Assembly: GCA_000733355.1 (NCBI GenBank)
Contig: JNVV01000008.1
Coordinates: forward strand, 88,333-152,332
DNA from: Falciphora oryzae
Lineage: Eukaryota > Ascomycota > Sordariomycetes > Magnaporthales > Magnaporthaceae
DNA: 64,000 bases
Direction of reading: 5' to 3'
Shown: piece by piece, positions 1-11,605 of the stretch
How the letters are laid out: each line of letters starts with the position of its first letter
How positions within the stretch are numbered: the stretch's first letter is position 1
The notes under the pieces: generated by a model
Databases searched by the model: none
Told to the model about the DNA's origin: nothing
Seen by the model: the letters and a program-made list of their open reading frames with translations, nothing else
Translations under genes and position numbers: made by a program

Positions 1-744
1 TGACTGTTTTGTTTCGTCGTTAGCTTGAACCAAGTTCCTGCATCACTTAGCCATGTCGAGACTAGTTGATGATAGTGAAGTAGGAGGCATACAGTTGGAC
101 AAGAACCACATGTCGGGCACAGTCGCCAGGCATTGGGGGCAGCCTGTTCTGGCCCAGCCGCTTGTCATCTTGTTGTCGTCGGCGCTACAGTAGGCAAGCT
201 GTGTGCCGTTGTCGGGAGCGAGATTTCCTGCTTTCAGTGCACCTGAGAGGGCACCACAGTTTTGGGGAATCTGGCAGGCAAACGACTTGTTCTGGACCGC
301 TGCCGGGTAGTTGAAGATGCACACGTTGGCGGCGTAGCGTAGGTTATCTTTTTTCAGGTGTCAGTATCATGCCGGAGATGAGGCGACCTGGGCTCGATTC
401 CGAGCACGCTCAAGCACAAAGTCAAGTAACGATAGGCTGGCGTTCTTACATAGGTACCAATAGAGGTCTGCCTCGGAGCCATTAACATGCCTACTTGACT
501 GCAGGCACTCGGTACACTCCTTGAACTTGAGCCCCTTGACAGTCGACGTGAAGTCCTGGTCATCGCAGACAATGTCGGAGACCTTTGTCGAGGAACCGCT
601 CGGGTCTTGGGCGTCGGTATCGGGGCGGTCCAGGCACGCCGAGGCGCATGGGGATCCCGGCGCTACCTGCAGCGCCGTCGAGACCGAAAGCAGCGCCGCT
701 GCCACGGCCAGAAACCTCCATCTCGGTGGTATTGAAGGGGTCAT
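1..744 (-). CDS. Cys-rich secreted/membrane protein (LPXTG-like fungal family), 3' end outside window
   Basis: Model: exon 1 744-450, exon 2 347-93, and 3 bases of a further exon at 3-1; the gene runs off the left edge. The product starts with a signal peptide (residues 1-24, hydrophobic core LAVAAALLSV) followed by a cysteine-rich ectodomain with N-glycosylation sequons. Intron 1 (449-348) opens with GTAAGA and splits the Tyr codon of the motif YNLRYA. Intron 2 (92-4) opens with GTATGC and has a GCTAAC branch site and a CAG end; both keep frame. The protein is clearly related to the gene at 19826-21741 (shared APGSPC, LYW/LQW, NLRY and CxxC positions and the same first intron position). I know related fungal proteins only under the loose label LPXTG-domain protein; no function is established by the sequence. 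By analogy with the paralogue the missing part should hold a membrane segment. The ATG at 744 is the first in frame. Confidence 0.7.
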
Positions 745-3700
745 GGTTGCCACTGTCCGAGATCACCGACCAACCGCGTCGAATCGGTGGTTGATCGGAG
801 GAGAAAGGTGTCGTCGGGTGCGGTCGATGATATTGTGAGTGGAGGAGAGCGGGTGGGAGAGGGGGAAAGCAAGCTTGGCTTTCACGGTTCTATCATGGCG
901 TAACCTCTCCCTTGTTCACGATAGTCCAGGTTGGCCCTGGATGTCTGTGTCTGTCGTGAGTTCACCTGGTCTCGTCGTCCTCACCTCCCGGCTTGCTGGT
1001 GGTGGGAAATATCAGGAGACGGTCAAGACGGCAATGGGCCCAGAAAAGGCTGCATGCGTGAGCAGAGGGATGGATGTATGTATGTATGTATTGATGGACG
1101 GATGGATCCCAAGTGTGTAAGCCGGCCGAGGGCAAGCGCCCTGTGGTGCGCTGCCGTCGCCCATGGCGGCACACGCATGTATTTTCGGGCAATTTAGCGT
1201 CGCTGCACAACCTCCGCCTAGGCAATGACACCCAAGATCCAACCGGAGCGGCGATAGCGGACGTGCAGCCGCTCCTACCCCTGGCCGCCACACCCTCCTC
1301 TCTCTCCCAAGCCGCTGGGGAGTGAGGGTGCGAGGAAGGGCGGTAGCTAGAGAGGGAGGGATGGGGAAGCTAGGCCCGAGAGGGAAAGACGCAGTACATG
1401 GCATCCTGCGGGCCTCGACTTGCAGCGCAACGTTTCCCGGCCACGCGGCCGACACCCTGGTCCAGAAGGGCTACATCCCATCCCGCTGTCCTGATAATAG
1501 CACGGGAGGTCTTCGATCCAGATGAGCGACAGGGGGTCGCCGAGCGCGGGCCAATGAGGGGCAGCGGTCCCAGCCAGGTCCAGCCTGCCAACGAGGGGTC
1601 GGGCAACGTGGACGGCGGGTGGTGAATTTTGTTCAAGCGGGCGCGGGAGCCGTTGACGGCCAACCAGCCCGCCAGAGCAAACAAGAAATTTCTTCCTTCC
1701 CCTCCACCCCACCCTGCAGCGCCTGTCCACCAGCCAGAGCCAAGGATTTTTCAGCGAATTGGGGCCGCCTTGGCGACATTCAAAGCCGGCGCGTAGGTCA
1801 GGCCACTCTGGCAGCTGCGACCGGGGTCTGGCGGCCTGTGACTGGCTGGACGGGAAGGGGATCTTCGCAGGGGAGGCTGCGTTGGGAAAGGGCAGGCCGG
1901 GGTTTTGGGCCGCCCACTGGGCTTGGTGTCCCACAGGCGCCGGCCCACAGACGCGACCGCTTCTCTCCCCCTATCCGCGCGGCGGCCAATAGTGGCCCAC
2001 GGGACCGCGATTGTTGGTCGGTCGGCGGTGAGTTAGCCAGGCAGCCCGATCCGAGAGCCCAGCGCCAGACAGCCACGCAGCCGTGCGCTTGCTCGATAGG
2101 GGCACTCTTAACAGGCGCGCGGTTCTGTCTACAAGTCCAGTGCGTATATCTGCGTGGCGTCTTGCTCATTGGTGCTTTTTCGCCCAACTGGTGTCCCGAA
2201 GGATCAAACAAGGCTGGAATTATTGATTCCTGCCTCACGACCAACGCTGTGGCTTTCGTTCGGAAAGGCCCCGCACTAGGATGTCGGCTTGGTCAGCGCA
2301 GACGGCGTCCGCGGCGAAAGTTTCCACGGCCGGTCGCATAGAGTGCGTAGTACGTGTGAAGCCGGTGCTGGGGCAGATGGCCCCCAATGCACCTGTGACG
2401 TGCTATTCTTACATCGCCGCCCCGAGATTCGGGAGCAGCGACATCCGGGCCCGTTATCGGGGCTTCCGTAATCGATAGCGTTGAGCACGACTCGAGCACC
2501 CGACACGTTGCGGGTAAGACACATGCGATATATCAGCGGCGGCACAGTTGTTGGGGTGCGAGGGGTCGCTCTGCGGTCAAAAAGTTCTATCCCTTGGGCG
2601 GTTAGCGTGGTATTTTGCCGCGCTGACGCACTCGCCGCCTTCCCTCTTTGGGCAGCCAGCAAGCCCTTGGCGCGCTTTCTCCCCGCGGCGGGTCCTTGTA
2701 GCGGAGATTAGGATGACGAACTGGCCCTCTTGTCGTTCCAAAGATAGAATCCCGCAGACTAAATCGCTGGAAAGAGGGGGGCAAGACACCAATAAGATAT
2801 CTCCTTGTGGATCCTTGAAGAATTCCCTCAGTCTAGGCGACTCTATTTTTGGTAACAATTTTTTGACTGTCCATCATCGCCAGTGGTGGCATCGTGGGAG
2901 AGTCGTTGAACCTCCAGCCATATCGCTGGCGGTTCGTGGTCGTATCCAGGAGCTACAGCAGCTACAGCAGCGCAGTAACAGCAGTCTCGCTGTGTGATCT
3001 CGATTTCCCTTTGTTTATTCTCATTCTGATTCGCGGGTTCAATGAGACAACCGCCATTCGTGGACGATAAGGCGCCGCCCAGGTTTAAAACCCAAGGCAA
3101 GCCCTTCTTCCGCCCCCAAGCTCGCCTCTGGTTGTTTTATGACTGGTGGCGTCTGTCCCTTTCTCTCACGACTCGCTCACTGTCTGTATTGCTCTCATAC
3201 AGTCAGATGGTCGCCCGTCCCCGGCTCCCCCGGTCCACAGGCTGCTGTGATGGGCGGCATCGACATTCTTTCGCCATCGCTTGGCATATCACACATATCC
3301 CCGGCTTACCCCCTGATCCTTCCAACAAAATCTTGTCCTCACCTCACCGAGCAAGGTTCTGCCAACAGACACTCCCGCCGAGGTCGTCGATTGTCAACTT
3401 ATCCAACCGCCCTTCGCTTGCCAGAGTCACCATCATACACAGGGGTTCCCCGGAATGGCAACTACAAGTTCCCGGCATACCCTCCGAATTGTCGATTGGC
3501 TGGCGGCTCCATCACATCTTGTTCACCAATGGCCACATGCCCACATCCCTTGGTTGCCGCCAACCAGTCAAGTCGTGCGAGTGGCTCCTGACTTCTTCCG
3601 GCTTGGCTGACTTTCCCTGGTGTTTGTCCACCCATTGACTCGCGAATGGGCCGGGTACCCGGAGCGCTACGTCCTCCAAGCAGCATGGCATTGGGCACGG

Positions 3701-4382
3701 CAGTCCGCACGGCAGTCCGCACAGCAGCTCACACGCCTGCATGGGACTGTAATTTGATATGCCGGACCGGTGCTACATTTCACTTGAAGGGGGTGGGGGA
3801 GGCGACAACTACCTCCCGCCCTCTCTTCCTTCCCTCGGACCCAGGGCAAGCGCCTATGTGATAAGGGACTTTCGAACCAATGACGTGGCTGACCAGCTGG
3901 GCAGGAGACGCATCAATGAAGTTAAGGTTTTCTCCCAAGGCCAGAGGAAGCTGCCCCGAGGCGAGAGGTTTGAGAAAAGCGCTGTCACGCTATACTGCTC
4001 ATCTGCCCTACGCAGCTATCTTCCCCCAAGGCCGTGCACTCCCGGCCCTCTACGTCTAGTGCGATGAGTGGAATGCCTCTTTACAGCATTCCTATGGTGC
4101 TTTCTCCCCCAGGACTTCCCAGCCGCTCTGACTGACATGGGTTCACTTCCTCTCTGTCCTGACTCTACAACTCGACAAGCTATCATCCTTTAGCTTTTAC
4201 ATTTTCCCTATCGATACACGCATAAGATGGCGCGGCCCTCAAGGCAAGGGTTAGGCTAGGCCCCACCAAGCGTGCGAACGCAAGAGTCTTGCACAAAAGC
4301 CAATGTAACCGCCGATCATGGCGATGATCTAGGCTACCCAGAGTGGCCTGATGCCTGAAGTGCCAGGAAAACAGAAAACCCT
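745..4382. other. intergenic, no supported gene
   Basis: This is the upstream region of the leftmost gene and 3.6 kb of GC-rich sequence without a convincing coding exon. Open frames up to 240 codons (for example 1619-2341, plus) have Arg/Pro/Gly-rich compositions expected of chance frames in GC-rich DNA and no splice-linked partners. It holds a short (TATG)n stretch near 1077-1091 and a 12-bp tandem repeat (GGCAGTCCGCAC) near 3698-3722. Confidence 0.5.
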
Positions 4383-4661
4383 ATGGGGAAATATTCGCCT
4401 GTTTTTTTCCTCTTTTTCCCGTCCCGACAGGCAACTGTCACTATCACGAGGCCAGTCGGAACTCAAACGCAGATAGAAAACGAGTGGACGTACGACCTCG
4501 GGCTTCCTATCTGTGGCACCTTCGCTGGTGACAGCGGCGCGCCTGGTGTTCCCTTGCTCTCTCAGGCCGGTACGGGGCCGCTGTACTGGGAAGCATGCAC
4601 CGGCATCTCTATCCCAAGTGACCAGACTCTCACGTCTATCTTTATTACCAAGACTCTCTAG
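4383..4661 (+). CDS. hypothetical short ORF, possibly an exon
   Basis: This 92-codon frame has a reasonable amino-acid balance (TVTITRP, then WTYDLGLPICGTFAGDSG, then two Cys in all) and ends in a stop. The first 15 codons are pyrimidine-rich and end at CCCGACAG, so they could equally be the tail of an intron with the acceptor at 4430 and the true coding part starting at GCAACTGTC. No upstream exon with a start codon and matching donor was found. It lies just upstream of the candidate secreted-protein gene at 4806, so it may be a 3' exon of an unrecognised gene or a decayed fragment. I recognise no family. Confidence 0.22.
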   Translation: MGKYSPVFFLFFPSRQATVTITRPVGTQTQIENEWTYDLGLPICGTFAGDSGAPGVPLLSQAGTGPLYWEACTGISIPSDQTLTSIFITKTL

Positions 4662-4805
4662 GGAAGAACCTGGCCAAGCTGGCCACGGCGGCCATGCTGC
4701 TCTTATCATTCTCGTATTTAGTGGGATAGTCCCTGTGGCCGAGCATGAACTATTTGGTTTGGCTAGGAGCCATCAAGCAGAATCTTTTGACTTCGTCGAA
4801 GTTGT

Positions 4806-5287
4806 ATGCATTTCTACTCACTCTCAATCGGCGGCGTCATCTCATCTCACTGGGCCGTTGCACTGTTTGGCCTATCGTTACTCGGTCCTGTTTGTCTGGC
4901 CTCGCCGACGGGTGAGTACATCTTGAAATCGCAAGCATTCAATCAAATTCTAACCTGTCCTTGCGGGCAGACAACCCTTTGCAGTTTCTCAAGCGTCGGA
5001 TATACAATCTCTTTGATGGACATCGCCTCTGCTTCCTCAACGCGGCTAGCTCCAGCGTGCTGTGCAACCAGAGGAGCAGGAGCAAATATTGGTCCCGAAG
5101 CATTCCGGTCGAAAAGTCCAACGTTTTACATGTCACAAAATCGTGTCCGCGTCCAAGCGGAAACACAAACCGGCACTGGGAATCCAACGACCTTTTAAGA
5201 ATCGAGGAGGACGACGTACAGACTTACGGACTCGAGCAAACCGAGGCAGGCCAGGTCACTCCCGTAGCATGGGTGTGCTATTTTTGA
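4806..5287 (+). CDS. candidate small secreted protein, 140 aa
   Basis: Two-exon model: 4806-4911 and 4971-5287. Exon 1 encodes a good signal peptide (residues about 15-33, hydrophobic run WAVALFGLSLLGPVCLA, cleavage likely near LASPTG). The 59-bp intron has donor GTGAGT, a TTCTAACC branch site and a GGGCAG end, and the splice keeps frame. The mature part is about 105 residues, basic in its first half and acidic in its second, with four Cys (one is the third-last residue). I recognise no family; size and secretion would fit an effector-like or cell-surface protein, but that is inference. A second protein-like exon follows at 5375-5555, so the 3' end of this gene may be different from the model given here. 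The signal peptide and intron are the strongest evidence. Confidence 0.45.
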
Positions 5288-5374
5288 GGTAAGGAGAACG
5301 AGCATCGCGTGGCTCCTGGCTTTTCATTCCCTCTAAAACGCGCATTCGGAACTAATATGCTATACGTCTTCCAG

Positions 5375-5555
5375 GAGCACGAATCCACTAAACCAGAGAC
5401 GACCAGTTTCCGTTTCGGGTGAAACATTCGGTCCAATTCTGGCGTACACGACGGGCACTTGCGTCTGGCACATGTGGAACAGAGATGGTGCTCCTGAGCC
5501 GCTTGCTGGTTGCAAGGGCCTGGACACGGGTCCGAGGTGGGTTTTGATCCGGTGA
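5375..5555 (+). CDS. possible 3' exon, Trp/Cys-containing
   Basis: After an acceptor CTTCCAG ending at 5374 there is a 60-codon frame with a natural composition (GETFGPILAYTTGTCVWHMW, then two more Gly/Pro-rich turns and a second Cys) that ends in TGA at 5553-5555. It needs an upstream exon ending in phase 2. A GTGCTA donor inside the last codons of the 4806 gene (after 5273) would supply that phase and bypass its stop, but the donor is weak; the better donor GTAAGG at 5290 lies after the stop of that frame. The exon may therefore belong to a longer version of the 4806 gene or be a remnant. No family recognised. Confidence 0.25.
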
Positions 5556-5824
5556 TCGTTCTGATCAAGGATACATGCCAAGGGGTTTGAAGGAGAACGA
5601 AGAAGTGAGATATGGCTGGCCTACCGTACGGCGACGGCAATAGGGGGTATGGTTGCGTGGGCGGTATAAAGGGGCTCTATGGAGGAGCACTACACGCCGA
5701 TAATTTTGCAGGAACGAAACCGACGGGCCGACCGACTTACAGCTACGCGTCTAGCTATAGACTCCTTCGCTCACGACAGTTTGACCGATCGATCCTCCCT
5801 ACCTAGCTGAACTCGAGTCTCGCC
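5556..5824 (+). promoter_or_regulatory. upstream region of the two-domain secreted protein gene, with TATA-like box
   Basis: A TATA-like element (GGTATAAAGG) sits at 5664-5669, about 155 bp upstream of the ATG at 5825. Position and sequence fit a core promoter for the downstream plus-strand gene. No experimental evidence. Confidence 0.4.
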
Positions 5825-6866
5825 ATGCGCCTCATCCTCCATCTCGGCCTGGTCCTGGCGCTCGGCCTTTCGGCCGCTGCGGAAGTGATTGTCGGCAGCT
5901 GGACCATGGCCGGGCTTTTCAAGGCATGCGAGGAAGTCGTCACGGTCAACCAGTCCGGCCCGCTGTGCACATACCAGTTCATGATCGGCGAGACGTCCGA
6001 GCCCACGCTGCCTATGACGTGGTGCACCGTTTCGGCCCACAGCCTCGACGCCAAGGGCAGGAACATGACCTTCAACGACCTTCCGTGCCGCGAGGGCGGC
6101 GCGGCCCAGATGTACCGGGTCAGCAACCTCTGGCACCGCGCCGGCTTCATCACCATGAGCGTCGTCAACCTCGCCGAGCGCGTCTACTCCAACTTCGCCT
6201 ACAACGACCGCGACCTGGACGGCTTCGGGATCGGGCCGACGAGGACCGAGCCCTCGTACGAATTAAGTGCAGCTTCGGGCCCCATGGAAGACGACTTGGA
6301 CCTCGACTGGCAGCAGCGTGGCACAGACGGCGAGCGCGACGACCGCCGGCTTGCGTCCATCACGGGGAGGAGACTGCATGTTGGAGACGAGCCCGCTGGG
6401 GCCCAGGAGGGGTGCGACCCGAATGTGTGGATTGTGAGGAACCTTTCTCGGAGTGAGTTGTCCCGATCCTTGTCTCCTTGGTCACCCCCATACTTCATTT
6501 TTCCTAGACCAGCATCTTTTCTGAGACCCTAATCCAACCCCTGAAACCGCAGACGCCCGCCCGATAATGCAGACCGTGCTCTTCCGATTCGACACGGTCC
6601 GATGCGACGAGGTCATCCGCTGCAAGCTCGAGGCCATGGGGAACAACCCGACGACGGTGGACATCAAGTACGACAACTTTGCCGACGTCCCCTGCGAGAA
6701 CGAGACGAACATCAACGTGTCGTGGGGCTACAAGGCGGACACGGACGGCGGGATCATGACGCTCAAGGACGTGAGGCAGCACAGGAGGGCCTTCCTTGGC
6801 TGGGACAATGTGAACTCTCGCGTCAAGATTGAGGAAGAGGCTTCGGGGGTGTCGGAGGTGTACTGA
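5825..6866 (+). CDS. secreted protein with two similar cysteine domains, 313 aa
   Basis: Exons 5825-6452 and 6553-6866; the intron has donor GTGAGT, a CCTAATCC branch site and a CGCAG end, and the splice keeps frame. Residues 1-19 are a signal peptide. The mature protein contains two halves that resemble each other: residues about 25-125 (Cys 35, 48, 67, 88) and about 197-295 (Cys 197, 227, 233, 257). Both carry a pattern of an aromatic-Asn/Asp stretch, then D-L/V-P-C, then a V-S-x-W or V-S-W stretch, then G-F/I-x-T/x-M-S/T and an R-x-x-x-F end. A low-complexity acidic linker (about 152-190) joins them. Several N-glycosylation sequons are present. No transmembrane segment or GPI signal is seen. 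I recognise no named family; an extracellular or wall-associated role is inference from the signal peptide. The domain likeness is by eye only. Confidence 0.75.
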
Positions 6867-9800
6867 CGCGGGAGGTAGGGGTCAGGAGCCTGACGGAAGT
6901 GGTTGCGTTGCGGAGAAGCATCAGGGACCTCTCTCGTCTTCAGGGGCTATGAGAAGCCAGGATGGGATTAAAGTCGATCACCAGACAGGGCCAGTGATGG
7001 ATCAGAGAGGGCGGGAATGAAAGTCGAAGCACTGGCTATGACGGCGTGGCTCTTTGTATTGGCCATCAGCCGGTCGCTCTCTCGTTCTGTTAAATTCGAT
7101 GATGATTCCCTGAAACAATGGCACAATTATTTTATATCCATCAACCTTGCTTTTTGAAACCTTCCCACCAGGCGAAAGCACATTTATCACGAGTCTCAAA
7201 TGAGATGCGGCAGTAGGAAACAAGGGTCCCCTACTGGGCCTTTGTCAATGCCCCGAAACGCCCGGAAGCTCTGACATGGACTAGCTGAGAGGGACTGGTC
7301 GATAAGACGTCGACCGGTCACTTGGTCAATACCACACCATCAGCGTATCCTCCGCCTGTAGTCTGCTGGGTCTAACAAGTAACACTAAGATCTAAGGCGT
7401 CTGTACCATATTTAGAAGCATGGACAGGATGCACGCACTGGCATGCCCTCTTGGAACCATCCAGACTACGAGAAAATCGAGGTCAAGGAAATGTCGGCGG
7501 CTAGACGCCTGGATGTTGGAACGTGTCTTTGATGCTACAAAGAGGACGCTTGCTGTCGGGTGGTTGGCGTGTGTTCCAGTCCTCGTCGAGGGTTGGCCTA
7601 GTCTATTTTCAAACTCTGGAATCGACACAGATCGAATGGCGGGGCTAGAGGTGTTTGCTGCGGCCGTTCGCCCACACCATTCCTATCTTTTGGAGGGTCT
7701 TTGAGGCCAACGTAGGACTTGGCCGAAGTGCCTTTGGTGGTGGTAGAAGTGGGTGTAGGAGGGGGACTGCCACTTGGACGGCACAACAAATCACTCCGTC
7801 CACCCTCCCCCACTCCTGCCCGCATGCCCGTCCGGCCTACCCCAAAACAGGCATCGCGCGTGTGCATTCCGCCATCGACCCGCAGGTGGAAATCTGTTCA
7901 AGCCAAGCCAGAGAGCGAGGGTGTTTCCCGCATGCCGTGCCGCTTCTTGCATCGGACAACCGCCCGCCACTGCCGTGCCCGGCCAGCCAGCCAACCAGAG
8001 GGGATCACTTGCTTCCTCCTAGGCCCCCGATGTCACCCATTCCCTCTCGATTCTGTACTAGCTCCCTTTCTCTTTTGTGGGCTTGACGTTGGGAGTAGAT
8101 GGAGGATCAAGTTTTCGGGCAACCAAAGGTATATGGCAACAATCGGACTTGGAATACTAGGCGAGGTTCTACTCGGATAACACGCACACGCCTATATCGG
8201 GTCTTCTCTTTTTAGGTACCTAGATATTCACCGGGGGATTTTCTAGTATAGAAGCGCAACCGGCCGTCCAACCGACCCCGAAGATGGTGGTGGCGCGCGA
8301 GTGCGCATCTGCAGCACCGCGCGCGTCTGCTTCAGCCAACCAGGACCGCATAACTAGCAAATGTGAGTTGGACTTCAGCATATGCACATCTTCGAGTGGC
8401 GTTGAGGGACGAGGGGCAAACGGAGTCCGGAGGCGGGGGGAGTCCCACCTTTCCGCACTACCTCGTACCCATCGCTTCTTCCTAATCAAGGCTCTCAAAC
8501 AATACAGAGCTTTATATTCATTGTGATGATATCCTCTGGGTTACGAGGCATACGGCGGCCGAGCACGCCCACAAAAGCGTCTGGCGTACATGCATGCAGC
8601 TGTGGCCTTCACTTGAGTCAACTCGCTGCCTTGAAGTCCCCGAAACTGTTACTGCTGCTAAGGCTAGCCGCCAGTCACTCCTCCCACCTACTGCTCATCC
8701 ACAGCCATGTAGCCTTCTAGGAAACGAGGCCGAGCAGGCACTGCAGCTAAAGCATGCGGGCCGCGGCTATTGGCAGCAAAAAAAAAAAAAAAAATACGTG
8801 GCGAAGATGTAGAGCAGAGTCATGCTAGGCCTAGGAGGAGGGTAGTGGATGGCCTCATGCAGGCGGGGAAGTCGGGAATAGGCAAGTCTAGATAGAAACG
8901 ACGTATCCAGCAGACGAACCAGATGCACCCACGGTGGCAACGCTCACATGTGGCGGCAAATCCTTCTAACCCTTCCTGTCATCCGAACCCTTGGACGCAG
9001 CCATCGTCACCTTGGCAAGCGCGTTCGTGGTGGAGGAGGAGGAGGGGCGTGTGCTTTTTCGCCTGCCTGGATACTACCCGTCCCTCCCCGCCGCTCTCTG
9101 TCTTGTCCGGGTCCCTCCCATCCACAACCAGGAGACACAGACCGCGGCTATGCGGGCCATGTCCCAACACGCAGCTCGCAGGCGACGGCTGCATCCCGCG
9201 CTTGTTATCTAGGGCCTCGAACTGGGCCGTGCCGCGGGTCTGCGTTCTTGAGGGGGTGCTGGCGGCATACTTGGACGGATCTACTGCGGATGTTGGGTAT
9301 TGCCTGGGTTTGCAATGCATGCAAGCTCCTGCTGCTGAATGGGTTGCATACCCCCTCCCCCTACTCCATCAAAGACGGGCAGACAGCCTGAACAAGATGG
9401 GTTCGCATGCTTTCTTAAAATTAGATACTCCAACCGCTGGGTTTGCAGATCAAGACGCCAACCTACCTTGCCCAGTAGTGATACCTAACAGCCGGGGAGA
9501 AGATAGATTTAAAGTTAGTGGACGTCTAACATGGTATCGAGATGCACATAGGCGCGCCCGCGATATACCACCTAGGATCATATCGTAGCATCCAGCAAGC
9601 CGCTGTTTACCGCACGCCGAGCAAGATGAAAAAAAAAAAAAATGAAAAAAAAACTTCATTCATGAAGCTCAGGGGAAAGCGCTATTTGGGGTGGTTCTCT
9701 AGATAGAAACGAGTAGATTCATCTGGTGTGTTTGATCTACCACGTTTGTCCAATTCAAGGGCTGGGCAGGAGGATACTAGCATCAGGAACCGTGATTTTT

Positions 9801-11605
9801 GGCCAGCGTCTTGGGACAGCAACAAGCAGGTCGGTCAGTATTGCGAGGCGAGCTGTGCAATAGTAGGTTCGGTACCTTGCTCCATCTGATCAAGCTGCCC
9901 GGGCTATCTGCTCCCACCGAGATACGACCCTTGTGGGGAAAATGGCCGGCCCCTCCCGACTCTGCTATGTGCTTCTCTCTGCTTCCCTCCTGAGCGAATC
10001 GGTTTACAGTTTACATAGAAGACACATCGTAGCAGACGCTAGCACACCAATCGTACCAATTCGCAAGAAAATGGGGTGGGGCCCATAAAGGCCGACTGGA
10101 TGGCGTTCACCCCGGGGAAGCCGAACACGGCCAATCATACGCCATACCATGCGCACAAAAAGCCGGCGGCGCGGTCCCCCATGGGCACATACATGTGGCC
10201 ATCGCCCGGGGCCGGGATATTTGTGCGGGGCCAAGCGCCTAAACCGTGGCCATGGTTGGCTGTCCCGGGTCAGCGTTTTCTCCATCCCGTCGCTGCAGTT
10301 CTCCCGCGCCGGAGATCACTGCGCAACACATCACCACGTCAACAGGCAAGTTCGTGGTGTCGGTAATCACGTATGCTGTTGACCCTGGTGGGAAGCGGCA
10401 CCCGAACGCAAGGTTCCTGTGACAACACCAAAAATCAAAGGATGACTTCCCCAAAGACGACAAAAAAAAAAAAAAAAAAAAGTCCAGAAACAGCCAATCT
10501 GGTTTGCGCGGTCTAGCGCTCACCATGAGCCTCCACTGCCACTTGGCTGTCTAGCATATCCCAGCCCTCACGCAACGATAGGTCGACGTCTACGGCGCCG
10601 TGCCACAGCAGCAGGCGTAAGCCAGGCGATTTCCCGATGCGGCAGTCTCCAGCACGAGGGCGCCACACGGCCCCTGCCCGTCTTGGGTGCGGGAAGGCCC
10701 TTTTTGACGGGCTCAGATGCCCAAATGCAGCCAGGGGGGGCAATGTGATGACCCCACTTTTCGAGAGAAATGGGCCCCACTTTCCTATGTTTAGCTTTTT
10801 GGCAGCAGCACAACGGCACGGGCGCGCGTGGGAAGGCGCTGTTGCTCGTCGCTGCCCACGTTTCGGTTCCACTTTCAAACCGCACACTGCACGCACTGCG
10901 CGCTGCACCCGTCGCCCTCCCTCATCATCCCTTTCCCTCCCACCCCCTCCTCCCACTCCCACCACCCAAACTCCTCCTCCACAACCACCACCACTACAGC
11001 CTACCTGCATTGCCGCTGGGCTCCATGGCTTGAACGGCGCAGAAACCCGCACAGAATCGTCTTGCCTGGCTAGATCATTCCCGCTGGAACGCTCGCACTG
11101 GCCTGGCGTCCTGGGCCCTTGTCTGGTTTCGCATCTGTTGCCGCGGATCTGCCTCCGGCTTCGCGCTTTCTTGCGGGGTGGACAACTCTAAATCTCAAGA
11201 TAGCAACACCAGCAAGCCCGAACGAGAGCCGTCGCCTTTGGCTGCCCTACCTACCTCTGTTCTGGTCTTTGCCGCACGGCCTCTTCGAGATGTCGCCGCA
11301 TGCTGCTTGTTGATAATTTTAGCAGTCGGGCGTGCTTCGAGAACATCTCCAACCCGTCTTGGCTCAGACAAGTCCCGAGGGCTGCCCATCGCGACTCCGT
11401 TTCAGGTTCTGATATTTGAACCAGGCCGAGCCCCAACCTTGGGAATAAACTCACCTCGTCTCGCCACGCTGCGAAGCCTCTTCGACAGAGACATCAGCGC
11501 CGGCACGCAAGCAAGCGACACTTGTCAGCTTAGTTCTCTCATCCACCATCTTACCCACCAACATCTCCTGTCTTTGGCTCCCTCAGCAAAGGCACAACCG
11601 CCAAG
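6867..11605. other. intergenic, no supported gene; promoter side of nta1
   Basis: This 4.7-kb stretch lacks exons I can defend. The longest open frame (8923-9588, plus, 221 codons) has no sensible start context, no splice partners and a Trp/Arg/Cys-heavy composition, so I left it out. There are A-runs of 17 at 8778-8794 and 20 at 10462-10481, and a long C/T/A-rich pyrimidine tract at about 10915-11010, some 600 bp upstream of the amidase start, which is a common promoter or leader feature in filamentous fungi. Confidence 0.5.

Noticed and set aside
1619..2341. 240-codon plus-strand ORF
   Set aside because: Arg/Pro/Gly/Ala-rich chance frame in GC-rich DNA, no motif, no splice-linked neighbours.
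8923..9588. 221-codon plus-strand ORF
   Set aside because: Long but with abnormal composition in its first half and no promoter, splice or family evidence; kept as possible only if transcribed.
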